Positions 17,701 through 27,000 of a stretch of 64,000 nt of DNA are shown here, one piece after another. Location: positions 3,596,001-3,660,000 of the forward strand of contig NZ_CP192738.1 in the NCBI RefSeq assembly GCF_050749805.1. Direction: 5' to 3'. The notes below the pieces were generated by a model, which was not told the DNA's origin, made no database searches, and was given only the letters and a program-made list of their open reading frames with translations. The position numbers were made by a program, and so were the translations under genes. Source of the stretch: Hahella sp018986435 (lineage in GTDB: Bacteria > Pseudomonadota > Gammaproteobacteria > Pseudomonadales > Oleiphilaceae). Within the stretch, counting starts at the first letter, position 1, and each line of letters begins with the position of its first letter.

Positions 17701-18666
17701 CCAGGACCGCTGGGGCTGGCCATGCATTTCGATGCGTCCGCCGTTCATGGCGTGAATCAGCTTGGATTCCGCCGCCGGATTATCTCCCAGCAAGGTAATC
17801 ACGCCCTGGCCATTGAACGGCGCCTCTTCCCGGCCCAGCTCCAATAAGCCGCCCGCCATGACGTGGATTTCCGCCACATCCAGCGTAAAGTCGCGGTTGA
17901 CGGGCGCGGTGAGAATCCCCTCGTTGATGATCACATTCGCCGCGTTAAGATTATCCAGCACCATGGTGGAGCCGGCGGGAATGTAGACTTCTTCGCCAGG
18001 CCCGGGAACCGAGTTCTCCAGCCAGGACGACGCCTCCGACCACATCGGCAGCTTCTCCAACTGCACGTCGTCGACAAAGGCGGTGTTATCGCCGCTTGCG
18101 CTCAGGCCGCTCAATAGTAATTGGTATTTGCCTGGCTCCAGCCACATCGTGGTGGAATGATACAGGCGATAGTTAGTGTCCTGCGGGCGGATTCGGCCAA
18201 CCTGGCTGCCGGCGAGCGATACCCGCAGCGTTTGCCCTTGAGAAGAGTTGATGCAGCCCCGTTGCGCTCCACGCAGATTGACGCGATAAGCGCCTGCGCG
18301 AGAGATGGTAATGGTTTTCTGCACCTGCCCCGTCTGCTGGATAAACAGCGCCTGCTGACCCTGAGGCGTGATGGGATTGCATGAAGTAAACGCAGAGCCG
18401 TTTTCGGTAATGCCCGCGCTATCGGCGAAGGCCCATTCGCCGCCTTTGGGAAGATATTGATAGCCTCCCGAGGGAACATCCGGCGTCTCAAAACCGGAAT
18501 CGCCAATGGGCGTCATCTCGCCCTCGCCGACCGCCGTCACCGCCATGGCGCTCTGATAAAACGTCAGCGCCGCGACGGTCGTCAGGATGGAAAGCGCCCT
18601 CTTGCGTTTTAAGACTGAGCCGCGCGCCGGCTCGTCAGTATGATTATTCGTGTCACCCAAGTTCAT
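14797..18666 (-). CDS. Secreted G8-domain / parallel beta-helix protein with FG-GAP-like repeats
   Basis: A very large exported protein of about 1290 residues. The ATG at 18666 (GGAAG eight bases upstream) is my choice; a GTG at 18681 is possible. A signal peptide (KRALSILTTVAALTFYQSAMA) is followed by a carbohydrate-binding-like N-terminal domain (about residues 50-210). A G8 domain starts near WSEASSWLENSVPGPGEEVYIPAG, then a right-handed beta-helix with GRYPFHWHLAG and HNTYN/HGTNN-type turns, as in CEMIP/TMEM2-like proteins. The C-terminus has four FG-GAP/VCBS-like repeats (DWDRDGYMDIAGFK, DYNGDGQPDIWAI, DYDRDGRPDLWYI, DFNGDGAPDLIGF). It probably binds or cleaves an extracellular polysaccharide. 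Confidence 0.8.
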   Translation of the reverse strand: MNLGDTNNHTDEPARGSVLKRKRALSILTTVAALTFYQSAMAVTAVGEGEMTPIGDSGFETPDVPSGGYQYLPKGGEWAFADSAGITENGSAFTSCNPITPQGQQALFIQQTGQVQKTITISRAGAYRVNLRGAQRGCINSSQGQTLRVSLAGSQVGRIRPQDTNYRLYHSTTMWLEPGKYQLLLSGLSASGDNTAFVDDVQLEKLPMWSEASSWLENSVPGPGEEVYIPAGSTMVLDNLNAANVIINEGILTAPVNRDFTLDVAEIHVMAGGLLELGREEAPFNGQGVITLLGDNPAAESKLIHAMNGGRIEMHGQPQRSWTQLGASAAIGDNSITLKETVNWRAGDRIVIASSDFDMNHAEEFTIVSLSGDRKTLTLNDRLAYNHFGKLQQYSDNGQSWTLDERAEVGLLSRNLRIQGDADSGRIAYGGNIMVMRGAFGRLSNVELTRMGQRRKLGRYPFHWHLAGNAAGQYIRNSSIHHTYNRAITVHGTNNAAVENNVCYDNLGHALFMEDGNETGNRIVGNLGMVTRKPAPEYALLPSDFTNGRLRNASGPSTFWITNPNNIVQNNHAAGSDGSGFWFAFHQNPNSPVFQQGLNPNVQNLPAGAIDNNTAHSSFHGWLLGMAPTPNDASQTPNLNNDYMPQQEPVINGLTVYKNYLGMYSRVGGNRGKSTYNDLIVADNYEGEASTWVTDYNRVLWVGASENYEPVAPLGLSASSGVIGLAIGHILYDGPVRIRDSHFTGFERDNFTLFDQWGANIKYSGHSLHNTTVSPGSYQVRYRNDYIGPVWFNGAIYDVDGTFTGQPMTAITQDHPMLVDGNSRRIKEGLSGMESRHRFAYVEVRPSDEIWLPPAPLVSRRRQDSTFFRSDGARYTESRKEIEGVSLLPMVDGAYNYAYIYHDQIPSITRFDYHSMSSGEYVTLELPGVTPNVYVYLGTPAGQYGFSGPLIQLGSVGAWAALRAFDGNAWAYENGSLFVRFKAPAGADFRNPGELGSIFVCLNPGCAPGANRPLAPNVYVLNKQGGARTTFQKLLRSKSFISTAAQNSALEAANEAWQFDMTDWDRDGYMDIAGFKKRNTGTGTTEVHIMDGKSGLQRFIFQSGTALGYMNVNDHMAIRDYNGDGQPDIWAILHNTTGSGRTEVHVLDGRNPQNFLLHDATGLGLRPNSSDEFLISDYDRDGRPDLWYIAKRGGSNRTEVHILSAQSGYDNFIVHSATALHATDDNWSFRVSDFNGDGAPDLIGFKRNGVNSTEIHVLNGANNFQNFLFQSATELPKGSADNVYLISDR

Positions 18667-18681
18667 TTTATAGTCTTCCAC

Positions 18682-19212
18682 AGTGCATTGATTCTTAGCT
18701 CTGGCTCGCCTGAACCCCGTTTAAAGGCGTTAGGAATCTATGCTTCAAACAGACATAGAAATCCCACATCCAAAATCACCCTTAAACGTTTCAGATTCGA
18801 CATAGATAAATTAAGTAAAAAGTTCGGCATTGCTATCTTTGTCGCCGAAACCAGAACCTCATCCTTTAAGGCGAATAACTGAAATGCATCAAGCCAATAA
18901 CCGCTGGCGCGGCAATCAAATTAATGCGGTGTTTCCGTTATCCGTATCCCAGGCGAACATTAACATAAGTTCACAGTCAATCCATTAGGGCAATGTTTAT
19001 AACCCATACGGGATAACGATGAATGAAGAATTATCCGAATTAATATGCAACTTAATCTGCATCAACAATGATAGGTTTTCATGTTTTAATTATGCGTCTT
19101 GCAACCTGTTTCGTATGATCCCACAGTCCTGCTGACAGGCCCTGCAAGCCTGATTTAGGCTATTCAGCGACATAGCGACATAGCGACATAATATAGAAAG
19201 GGAGAGCTTTTC
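18682..19212. other. 531-base intergenic region
   Basis: AT-rich upstream region of both the G8-domain gene (leftward) and the small gene at 19213 (rightward). The one clear structure is the tandem octamer at 19166-19189. No gene is supported here. Confidence 0.5.
19166..19189 (+). repeat. Three tandem copies of AGCGACAT
   Basis: A perfect 8-bp tandem repeat, three units, 23 bases upstream of the start of the small gene at 19213 and just before its ribosome-binding site. Copy-number slippage here could change expression of that gene. Confidence 0.8.
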
Positions 19213-19485
19213 GTGTCAGAACTCATTAGTGAAAAGAAGAAATTCGACGAAACCTGGGAAAAGGAAGCGCTCAAGGCTTTTTCTCGTCTGTTTTCATCCC
19301 AGCAAATAACGGAGTTTGATCAGGCTTTGTTCGGCGATCAATTTGATAACTTTCGTCAGGGAATGAGCGTCATGTTTCCTGATTCGGATGATATTAATTT
19401 TAAAAGAATAAGGTCCAACAGATTAAAGCTTCTCGGTTATAGCTGGCAGGCGGATATAAAGACATGGATCAAAGTGTCGGGTTGA
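19213..19485 (+). CDS. Hypothetical 90-residue protein
   Basis: A small, charged, soluble protein with no signal peptide or membrane helix; I recognise no family. It starts at GTG (19213) with GGGAGAG about seven bases upstream and is preceded by the AGCGACAT triple repeat. The sequence is helix-rich at the N-terminus (ISEKKKFDETWEKEALKAF) and ends in IKTWIKVSG. It faces the end of the polyketide cluster (convergent with the MFS gene), so co-function with it is not indicated by strand. Confidence 0.55.
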   Translation: MSELISEKKKFDETWEKEALKAFSRLFSSQQITEFDQALFGDQFDNFRQGMSVMFPDSDDINFKRIRSNRLKLLGYSWQADIKTWIKVSG

Positions 19486-19588
19486 TTACATCATGATGCA
19501 TAAGCCGCCTGCTTTTCGTTTAAACAACCCGACAATCAGGCAGCGAGATTCAAACGCTGACCGTTGACGGGACAGCGTTGTTTATTGA

Positions 19589-20833
19589 CTAATCCGCGTA
19601 TTTCACCTGCCGCGCCAGACTCAATTGTTCTTTACAGCAAACCAGAATCGCCAGGCAGACGCAGAGCAGCGCGGAGACGATGGGGGCGCTGACGCTGATA
19701 TTGGCTACAAAGCCAAAGGCGAAGCCGGAGAATCCTGCGCTGAAGGCGGCGATGGCGGCGGCCATTCCCATGATGGAGCCTTGCCTGCTCGCATCGACGC
19801 TCATGGATAACTGCGCCATCAAGCCGCTGTATGACAGGCCAAAGCCCACCGCACCCAATACCGCCAGCAGATACAGCACATAGGGATGGGTGTTAAGCAG
19901 AGTTCCGCCGATGCAAAGCGCCATCAGCGCCAACGCCAGTCCAACCATGCCAAGCGGCTTCAGCATTTTCATGGCGGCGCCCACCAGAAACAGGAAAGCC
20001 GCCGCCAGACCAAAGCCGACCCAGGAGACGAAACTGCTCACCTCCTGCTGGCCGAAACCGAGCCCGCCAGTCAGATACAGACCGATAAACTGGAAGAAGG
20101 TATTCCAGCCCACCAGCATCAACAGCAGGAGCAAGGCGTAAGTGCGGATATCCTTGATTCTGACTGCGTCTAGCAGGTTCGCAATGGGATTGGGCAGCGT
20201 CATCGCGCGGCTGTCGGCGTCCGCTTGCTGGTCCTGAAACACCAGCAGCAGGATCAGCAAGTTCACCACGGACAGCGCCGCCACAAAGATAAAAGGCGTC
20301 TGCAGATTGAACCAGGGAACTAGCGCAGGATCGCTCAGATAACCACCGATCAACGGGCCGACGACATAACCCAGGGAGACAAAGAACATGATGTAGCCAA
20401 TGTACCTGGCCCGTTGTTTCTCCTCAGTGACATCGATAATGGAGGCCTGGGCGACGGGCAGACTGCCGGAAAAGAAACCGCCAATAAGCCGCCCGGTCAT
20501 GAACAGCCACAGGCTCTTGAACGCCAGGGCGAGCGCCAGCAAGACATAGCTCATCGCCAGACCGCTGAGACACAGCAACAGCGTCTTCTTCCTACCCAGG
20601 CCATCAGACAAAGCGCCCAGCAAGGGCGCGCCAAAAAACATGGCGATGGAGAACGCACCCAGCGCCACGCCGTATACGCCGTTGCGGAAACCTTCCGATC
20701 CTTCGCTGATCAGCCCGGCCACGGGATCGTGGGCGATGGGCGTCAACATGGGAATAATCAGGCTGGCGCCCAGATTATCAATGAAGATAACCAGATAAAT
20801 GCCGATTAAACTCAACATCCTTATGTTTGTCAT
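19589..20833 (-). CDS. MFS transporter, probable exporter of the polyketide
   Basis: A twelve-helix major facilitator of about 414 residues with the drug-efflux style motif A between helices 2 and 3 (GALSDGLGRKKTLLL) and GRLIGGFFSGSLPVAQASI in helices 4-5. I chose the ATG at 20833, which has GAGAGG six bases upstream and leads directly into helix 1 (IRMLSLIGIYLVIFIDNLG). The upstream ATG-like start at 20884 adds residues lacking a ribosome site. It is the last gene of the leftward biosynthetic block, 119 bases after the thioesterase-bearing PKS, so export or self-protection is the natural inference. Confidence 0.85.
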   Translation of the reverse strand: MTNIRMLSLIGIYLVIFIDNLGASLIIPMLTPIAHDPVAGLISEGSEGFRNGVYGVALGAFSIAMFFGAPLLGALSDGLGRKKTLLLCLSGLAMSYVLLALALAFKSLWLFMTGRLIGGFFSGSLPVAQASIIDVTEEKQRARYIGYIMFFVSLGYVVGPLIGGYLSDPALVPWFNLQTPFIFVAALSVVNLLILLLVFQDQQADADSRAMTLPNPIANLLDAVRIKDIRTYALLLLLMLVGWNTFFQFIGLYLTGGLGFGQQEVSSFVSWVGFGLAAAFLFLVGAAMKMLKPLGMVGLALALMALCIGGTLLNTHPYVLYLLAVLGAVGFGLSYSGLMAQLSMSVDASRQGSIMGMAAAIAAFSAGFSGFAFGFVANISVSAPIVSALLCVCLAILVCCKEQLSLARQVKYAD

Positions 20834-20952
20834 AAAACCTCTCGTACTGGAGCGCCCTGCAAGGACGCCCTTTATTTTTCCCATTATTTGCTATTTGATT
20901 TGGCGCTTTATTGGCTTCTTAATCCTGGTCACTGCGCCGAAACGTCTTCGCC

Positions 20953-23900
20953 TTAACCGATAACCTCCCCATTGAGAAAGCGGAGTAATTGCGTATTAAA
21001 AAACCGGCTCGCAGTCAGGGGGATAAAATGTCCGTGTCCCTTCACGACCAGTTCGGCGGCTTGAGGAATGCGGCGTAACTGATCGAATGTGGCTTCATCG
21101 ATAACGCAGTCGTTTTGTCCGTGCGTCAACAACACCGGCATGGCGATCCCGCCAAGGCGCGCATTGACGTCGAAGCGCATCAGCGCGTCGTAGTAATAGC
21201 GCAGCACGCTCATTGGCGCGCCAGCGCCCAGACTGGCGACAATATCCTCCGCGCCGTCAAACACGATCTCCAGCATGTCGCGATGCGCCTTCAGTTCATC
21301 ATGCAGGTCCAGCGTGTTGCCGAATACGTCCTCGCCGAAGCTCGGCGCGGTGCTGATCAGGGTCAGCGAACGCACTAGATCCGGGTGATGAATGGCGATC
21401 AGACAGGACAGGCAGCCCCCCAGAGACCAGCCCACCAGATCGACAGCGCCGCTGTTTAACTCCTGTTGAATAAAAAACGCCATGTCTTCCGCCAGTCTCT
21501 CTAGCGAGAAAGCGGCGGCGTCGAAAGGACAGTCCTTGTGGCCGGGATAGATCGGAATTAACACCCGTCGCCCGGACTGAGTCAGGGCGTTGATCTGCTG
21601 TGTCCAGGCCTCTGCGCTGGTGTTCAGAGGCGGCGCCAGGATAACGGGCCGCCCTTCCCCATAGCTCAGCCATTGCGCCATGGGGCCGGAAGCGGTCGGA
21701 GACGCGCTTTCTTTCGGCGCTTCCGTTATCACTTTCTCCTCCACGACAGCCGCGCTATCAACTCCTGACGCAGCAATGGCGGCGGCGAGATCCGCCAGGG
21801 TTGCATACTTGAACAAGTCGTGAGCCTGCAATCCGGGGCCGCGCTGTTGATAGGGGGCCAGCAGTTTCAGGGCGGACAGGGAGTCCAGCCCCAGATCTTC
21901 AATTAAGACGTCCCTGGGCAGCTCATCCGGCGCAAACCCCAGCAGGTCTGACACCGCGGCGCGCAGCTCTTCTACTATCGCTTCGGTGGAAAGCGCCGAA
22001 TCAGCCTGGGTGGACACAGAAGCGTCGGCAACTTGCTCGTCTTCCCGGTCATCAATCCAATAACGCTTGCCGTCAAACGGATATGCCGGCGCGTTGACGT
22101 CTGGATTCAGTGAGACGACCGCGTCCAATCGCCGCCGCACTTCCCCCTGCTCCCCCGACCGCCACAGCGTCATCAGGGCCAGTTTTTCCGTCGACAGGGT
22201 AAGTTCACGCACGGCCAAAGGCGCATTTCGCAACGCTTCTCCTGCGTCCAACTCCTGCGTCAGTTGCGCCAGTGCGGATAGCAAATCTGACTTATTCGCG
22301 GCGATAACAACGCAGTGCTGTCCATAGCGGGGGCGGCGCAACAGCAATTGGCTGAGGTCATAAAGCGCAACCTCGGCCATTGTCCCGACTACCTGACGAA
22401 GCCCCGCGATACTGGCGATCAGGCTGTGGCGACTCTGCGCCGAGAGGCAAAACGGCAGCGCCTCCCCTGTCCAGCGGTCATTCGATTCCCGCCTTACAGA
22501 GGGCATTTTTTGTAGTAATACGTGGCCATTGGAGCCAGTAAAACCAAAGGCGCTGACTGCGCACAAGGTTTTATCCTGCGGCCATGGCTGGGGGTCAAAA
22601 TTCATGCGAAAGCCGGCGAAATCGATCAGCGCATTGGTTTTGCGCAGAGGCGGAAACGGCGGAATCGTCTCGTGCCTGAAACTCAGCAGCACCTTGATGA
22701 CGCCGGCGAGCCCGGAGCACACCAGAGTGTGGCCGATAATCGGCTTCACCGCGCCTAATAGACAGTCGTAGTCCTTGCCGCTGTGTTTGAAAGCCTCGGT
22801 CAATCCGCGCATCTCAATAGGATCGCCCAAATGGGTGCCGGTGCCGTGGGTCTCCACATAAGCCAGCCGCTCGACATCCACCTCGTGACGACGATAGAGG
22901 TCGCGGATCAGCTTGCTTTGCGACAGGGCGTTGGGAGCCATTAAACCGTTGCTTTTGCCGTCATGATTCAAGCCCGTCGCGACAATCGCGCCGTAGACGC
23001 GCAGCCCCCGCGCCTTGGCTTCTCCGTAGCGCATCAGGATAACTGAGGCGCATCCTTCCGCTGGCGTGAAACCGTCCGCATCGTCGCTGAACGCCGCACA
23101 GCGCCCACTCGGCGACGACATGTTGGAGCGTTGCGCAAACTCAAACAGCTCCGGCGTGCTGAACACGGACGCCGCCGCCACGATCGCCGCGCCGCAATGG
23201 CCCGCCTGAATATTGAGGCAGGCTTCATGCAAGGCGCTCAGCGAAGAGGAGCAGGCGGTATCAAGGGTCAGCGACGGCCCGTTAAAGTCATAGAAATAGG
23301 AGATCCTGCCGGACAGGGTCGAGGTGGCATTGCCAAGAAAGCTGTGGGTGCTGAACGCCTGTTCAGGACGTCCCGCCACCACGAATTTATAGTCGCCGGG
23401 AAGACTGACTGCGAATACGCCGCAGTGCAGCTCCCGTAGTTCGTCCAATCCCAGGTAGCTGTCGTCAATGGCGTGCTGCGCGGACTGCATCAACAGGCGT
23501 TGCTGCGGGTCCATGCATTTGGCTTCATTGGGAGAGATTTTGAAAAAGCCCGCGTCGAAGTGATCGTAGTCGGGCAGAAAACCTCCCACAAACTCCCCTG
23601 CTCCCTGACAAGGCCAACGCTCTGTCGCCGCGAGTTGGGAAGTCCCCTGCATGATCGCCCGCCAATATTCATCCAGGCCGTCGCAACCGGCGAACTGGGC
23701 CGCCATGCCCACGACGACAATGGCGTCATCCTGGATAATGGCGTCATCCTGGATGTCGTCTTGCGGATCTTCGCCCCGGGCCTCATGTGTGGCCTCACTC
23801 GATAGGCCCGCCTGCGTGGCCTCATTCAATGGCTCCAATGCCCCTGTTTGCGGCTTGTCCGCCAGCGCCTTGCTGACGCGCACAGCGAGCCCGTCGATGC

Positions 23901-24087
23901 TGATGCACTCGTAGATATCCGTCGGCGTCATCGCAGTATCGAAATGGCGGTTGATCAGCTTGCTCAGTTGCGCCGCCAGAATGGAGTCCACGCCGAGGGA
24001 GGCGACTTCCGTCGCCGTCTCAATATCGCCTGGGTCCGCCAATAGAGCCTCTGCAAACAGCGCGACAAGGCGCTCTTTAACTTCCAT
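20953..24087 (-). CDS. Trans-AT PKS, ACP-KS-ACP-TE (LkcG-type terminal protein)
   Basis: A 1044-residue terminal polyketide synthase. Domains in order: ACP with LGVDSIL (Ser about 34), completing the module whose KS ends the preceding protein; KS (about 120-560) with catalytic Cys in DTACSSS (about 277), HGTGT and a second His in KPIIGHT, where the usual KSNIGH is altered but His is kept; a short post-KS linker ending in a PFDGKRYWID motif; a second ACP with GLDSL (about 735); and an alpha/beta-hydrolase thioesterase with GWSLGG (Ser about 887), an HGQND acid and a terminal GHGHF histidine. No AT, KR or DH is present. It starts inside the last codons of the preceding gene (11-base overlap), so translation is coupled. 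Confidence 0.92.
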   Translation of the reverse strand: MEVKERLVALFAEALLADPGDIETATEVASLGVDSILAAQLSKLINRHFDTAMTPTDIYECISIDGLAVRVSKALADKPQTGALEPLNEATQAGLSSEATHEARGEDPQDDIQDDAIIQDDAIVVVGMAAQFAGCDGLDEYWRAIMQGTSQLAATERWPCQGAGEFVGGFLPDYDHFDAGFFKISPNEAKCMDPQQRLLMQSAQHAIDDSYLGLDELRELHCGVFAVSLPGDYKFVVAGRPEQAFSTHSFLGNATSTLSGRISYFYDFNGPSLTLDTACSSSLSALHEACLNIQAGHCGAAIVAAASVFSTPELFEFAQRSNMSSPSGRCAAFSDDADGFTPAEGCASVILMRYGEAKARGLRVYGAIVATGLNHDGKSNGLMAPNALSQSKLIRDLYRRHEVDVERLAYVETHGTGTHLGDPIEMRGLTEAFKHSGKDYDCLLGAVKPIIGHTLVCSGLAGVIKVLLSFRHETIPPFPPLRKTNALIDFAGFRMNFDPQPWPQDKTLCAVSAFGFTGSNGHVLLQKMPSVRRESNDRWTGEALPFCLSAQSRHSLIASIAGLRQVVGTMAEVALYDLSQLLLRRPRYGQHCVVIAANKSDLLSALAQLTQELDAGEALRNAPLAVRELTLSTEKLALMTLWRSGEQGEVRRRLDAVVSLNPDVNAPAYPFDGKRYWIDDREDEQVADASVSTQADSALSTEAIVEELRAAVSDLLGFAPDELPRDVLIEDLGLDSLSALKLLAPYQQRGPGLQAHDLFKYATLADLAAAIAASGVDSAAVVEEKVITEAPKESASPTASGPMAQWLSYGEGRPVILAPPLNTSAEAWTQQINALTQSGRRVLIPIYPGHKDCPFDAAAFSLERLAEDMAFFIQQELNSGAVDLVGWSLGGCLSCLIAIHHPDLVRSLTLISTAPSFGEDVFGNTLDLHDELKAHRDMLEIVFDGAEDIVASLGAGAPMSVLRYYYDALMRFDVNARLGGIAMPVLLTHGQNDCVIDEATFDQLRRIPQAAELVVKGHGHFIPLTASRFFNTQLLRFLNGEVIG

Positions 24088-27000
24088 GATTCACCTCTTT
24101 CATCGCGGCGCTGTCCGCCGCCTGTTCAAACCAATAAGGCTTCGTATCGAAGACATATCCGGGCAAATGCAAACGACGATAATCGCCGTCCGCAAACAAG
24201 GGCGTCCAATCAATCAGAGCGCCCTGTTGATATTGCGCCTGAGCCTCCCGTATCACGGTCGTCCAGTCGCTTTGCGACAGGTCCGGCGTCCAGTGCGAAG
24301 TTTTGCCTGCGCACTTTTGCTGATGGGCGGCGTCAGTTCCGCGAATCTGCTCCGCCAGATCCGCAGTGGAGTGCGCGATCCAACTCAGGCGGTAAGGAAA
24401 CACTTCACGCCCGGTGTTCAGAGTAAAAGCAATGTCCGCCAACCCGTGATCGGAGGTTTGCAGACGTTCCAGTAATTGCGCCGCCATGCCCGCCAGGGAG
24501 TACGGCGTTTTGGCGCTGAGGGTCACCAGCCAGCAAGGCTTCTCCGACCGTTTGACGACCGGCGCAGGCTGACCCTCTGACACAATGACATGCGCATTGG
24601 AGCCGCCAAATCCGAACGAACTGATCCCAGCCACCCTCGGGACCGCCGTCTCCCAGGCGCAATTCTCGGTCAACAGGCGGAAGGGGCCTTCGCTGAGGCG
24701 AATCATGGGGTTCAGGCGATGGAAATGGATATTCGCCGGCAGTCGCTGATGTTGAAGACACAACAGCACCTTCAGCAGCGACGCAATGCCCGCCGCAGGC
24801 TCCAGGTGACCGATATTGGATTTCACCGCCCCCAACGCAATGCTCTCCTCGCGCCGGTTCGGGGCCAGCGCCCGGAACGCCTGATGCAGGGCGTCAATTT
24901 CAATGGGATCGCCCAGTTGTGTGCCGGTGCCATGGGTCTCGATGTAACTGACCCGCTGCGCCAGTTCCGGCGTGTAAGCCTTCTGCAACAGCGCTGACTG
25001 CGCCTGTGGATTTGGCGCAGTCAACGAGTTTGCGCGCCCGCCGTGGTTTTCCGCAGAGGCTTCAATCACCCCGTAAATGCTGTCGCCATCCCGTTGCGCA
25101 TCCGCCAGACGCTTGATCACCACACACCCTACGCCTTCCGCCCGTACATAGCCGTTGGCGCTGTCGTCAAAGGTCGCACAGCGGTAGTCAGGGGAAAGCA
25201 CGCCCATGCTTTGCGCCGCGTCGCTGATGGCGGGGTCGATCAGCAGACTCACCGCGCCTACCAAGGCCACATCGCATTCGTTGCGCTGCAATGACATCAC
25301 TCCGCGATTCACCGCCACCAGCGCGCTGGAGCAGGCGGTGTCGATGGTCTGGCTGGGTCCATTAAAGTTGAGCAGATACGACACCCGGTTAGCCAGCATG
25401 GCGTGGGCGTTGCCGGTGGCGGCGTATGGGTGCGAGCTTTGCCCCCAAGTCTGCAGCAGGGTCTGGTAATCGTTGAACTGCACCCCGGCGAACACGCCTA
25501 CATTACTCAGTAATGCCGGCGCGTACCCGGCGTCGGTCAGGGCGTTATAGCTGGTCTGCAAAAACAGACGGTGTTGCGGGTCCATCAACATTGCTTCGCG
25601 GGCGGACAAACCGAAGAAGCGGGCGTCAAAACGCTCGATATCGTCAATGGTTCCTGCGTAATAGGATTTTTCTCCCCAACGCGCCACAGGGCGGATAGCG
25701 CTGCGGTTTTCCGTCAACAGCTCCCAGAATGCGTCCAGATCCGCCGCCCCCGGCAGGACGCCGCTCATGCCAATGATGGCGAAGCGTTGCTCTGATAATG
25801 TCTCCTCGGAATGCGCTTCTGAGGACATCTGCTTTGTCGGCGCAACAACGCCTGTTTGGGAAGACTCGCCGGACAATGCCGTTTCAGTCTGCGCAGCAGC
25901 GCCGTCCGATTCGTTGGCGTCCGCCAGCGTGGCGCCCTGTTGCTGCAGATATTCCGCCAGTCGCTGGATGTTGTTGTAGCTGAACAAGGCGTTAGGCGGA
26001 ACCTGAGCGCCAAAGGTCTTGCCAATATCCTGCGCCAGGGTCTGCATCATGACGGAATTCAGACCCAGGTCGCCCCAGCTCTTGTCCGCGCTGATATCCT
26101 CCTCCGAAAGTTTGGTTAAGACTTGCACCAGACGAGTCAGTCCCGCCCGGATCTGCGCTTCGGAAGCGGTCTGTGAGACATTTTGACTGGCGTTTTTCGC
26201 CTGACGTCCGGAGTCCTGTTGCATGGAATCCTGGACTGCAGACGAGGTAAAACGCTCGCGAATCTTCTCCTGATCACCCACCAGCCCCATGACCTGGTCA
26301 TACTGATCGGCGACGCCGTTGATCCAGGTGATGAAAAGCCCTGCGCCCTGAGCCAGCGTCAACGGAACAAACCCGTAATGACGCCGCAGATAATCCGCCA
26401 GAGAGCGATACTGATCCATCAGGTTTTCGCTATCCTGATCATCGATCCACAGAGGCCAGTTGATGGACAGCGTATGGCCCTTGCGCGCCCCTTGCTTGAC
26501 CGAACGATTGCGCTCCGCCGCAAACTCGTCAAGGAAACGATTGGCGGCGACATAATCGCACTGCCCCACGTTGCCCATGATGCTGGACATGGAAGAAAAC
26601 AGGCAGAAGAAATCCAGTTCCAGATGGGCTGTGCAGCGATCCAGTTGCCGGGTTCCTTCCACCTTCGCCGCCATGACCGCGGAAAAGTCCGCCAGCGACT
26701 TGTTCTGCACCTGGGCGTCTTTTAATACGCCCGCGGACTGTATAACGCCATTTAAGCGACCGTACTTTTGCAGGACCTCGGCAATCAGCCGCTCCGCCTG
26801 AACCGGGTCGGCGATATCCGCCCGCAGGTAACTGATTTCGCCTTGCGGCCATTGCTGCAACCAGGCTTCCCGCTCTGGCGACAGGGCGGATCGTCCGACC
26901 AGAATCACTTTGGCGTTGTAGTCCGCGTGCAGACGTTGGGCGATTTCTCTGCCGATCATGCCCATGCCGCCGCTGATCAGATACACGCCATCCTGACGCA

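Noticed and set aside
20953..24087. Last KS as a non-elongating KS0
   Set aside because: The altered KPIIGHT motif raised the question, but Cys and both His residues are present, so a condensing role stays likely.
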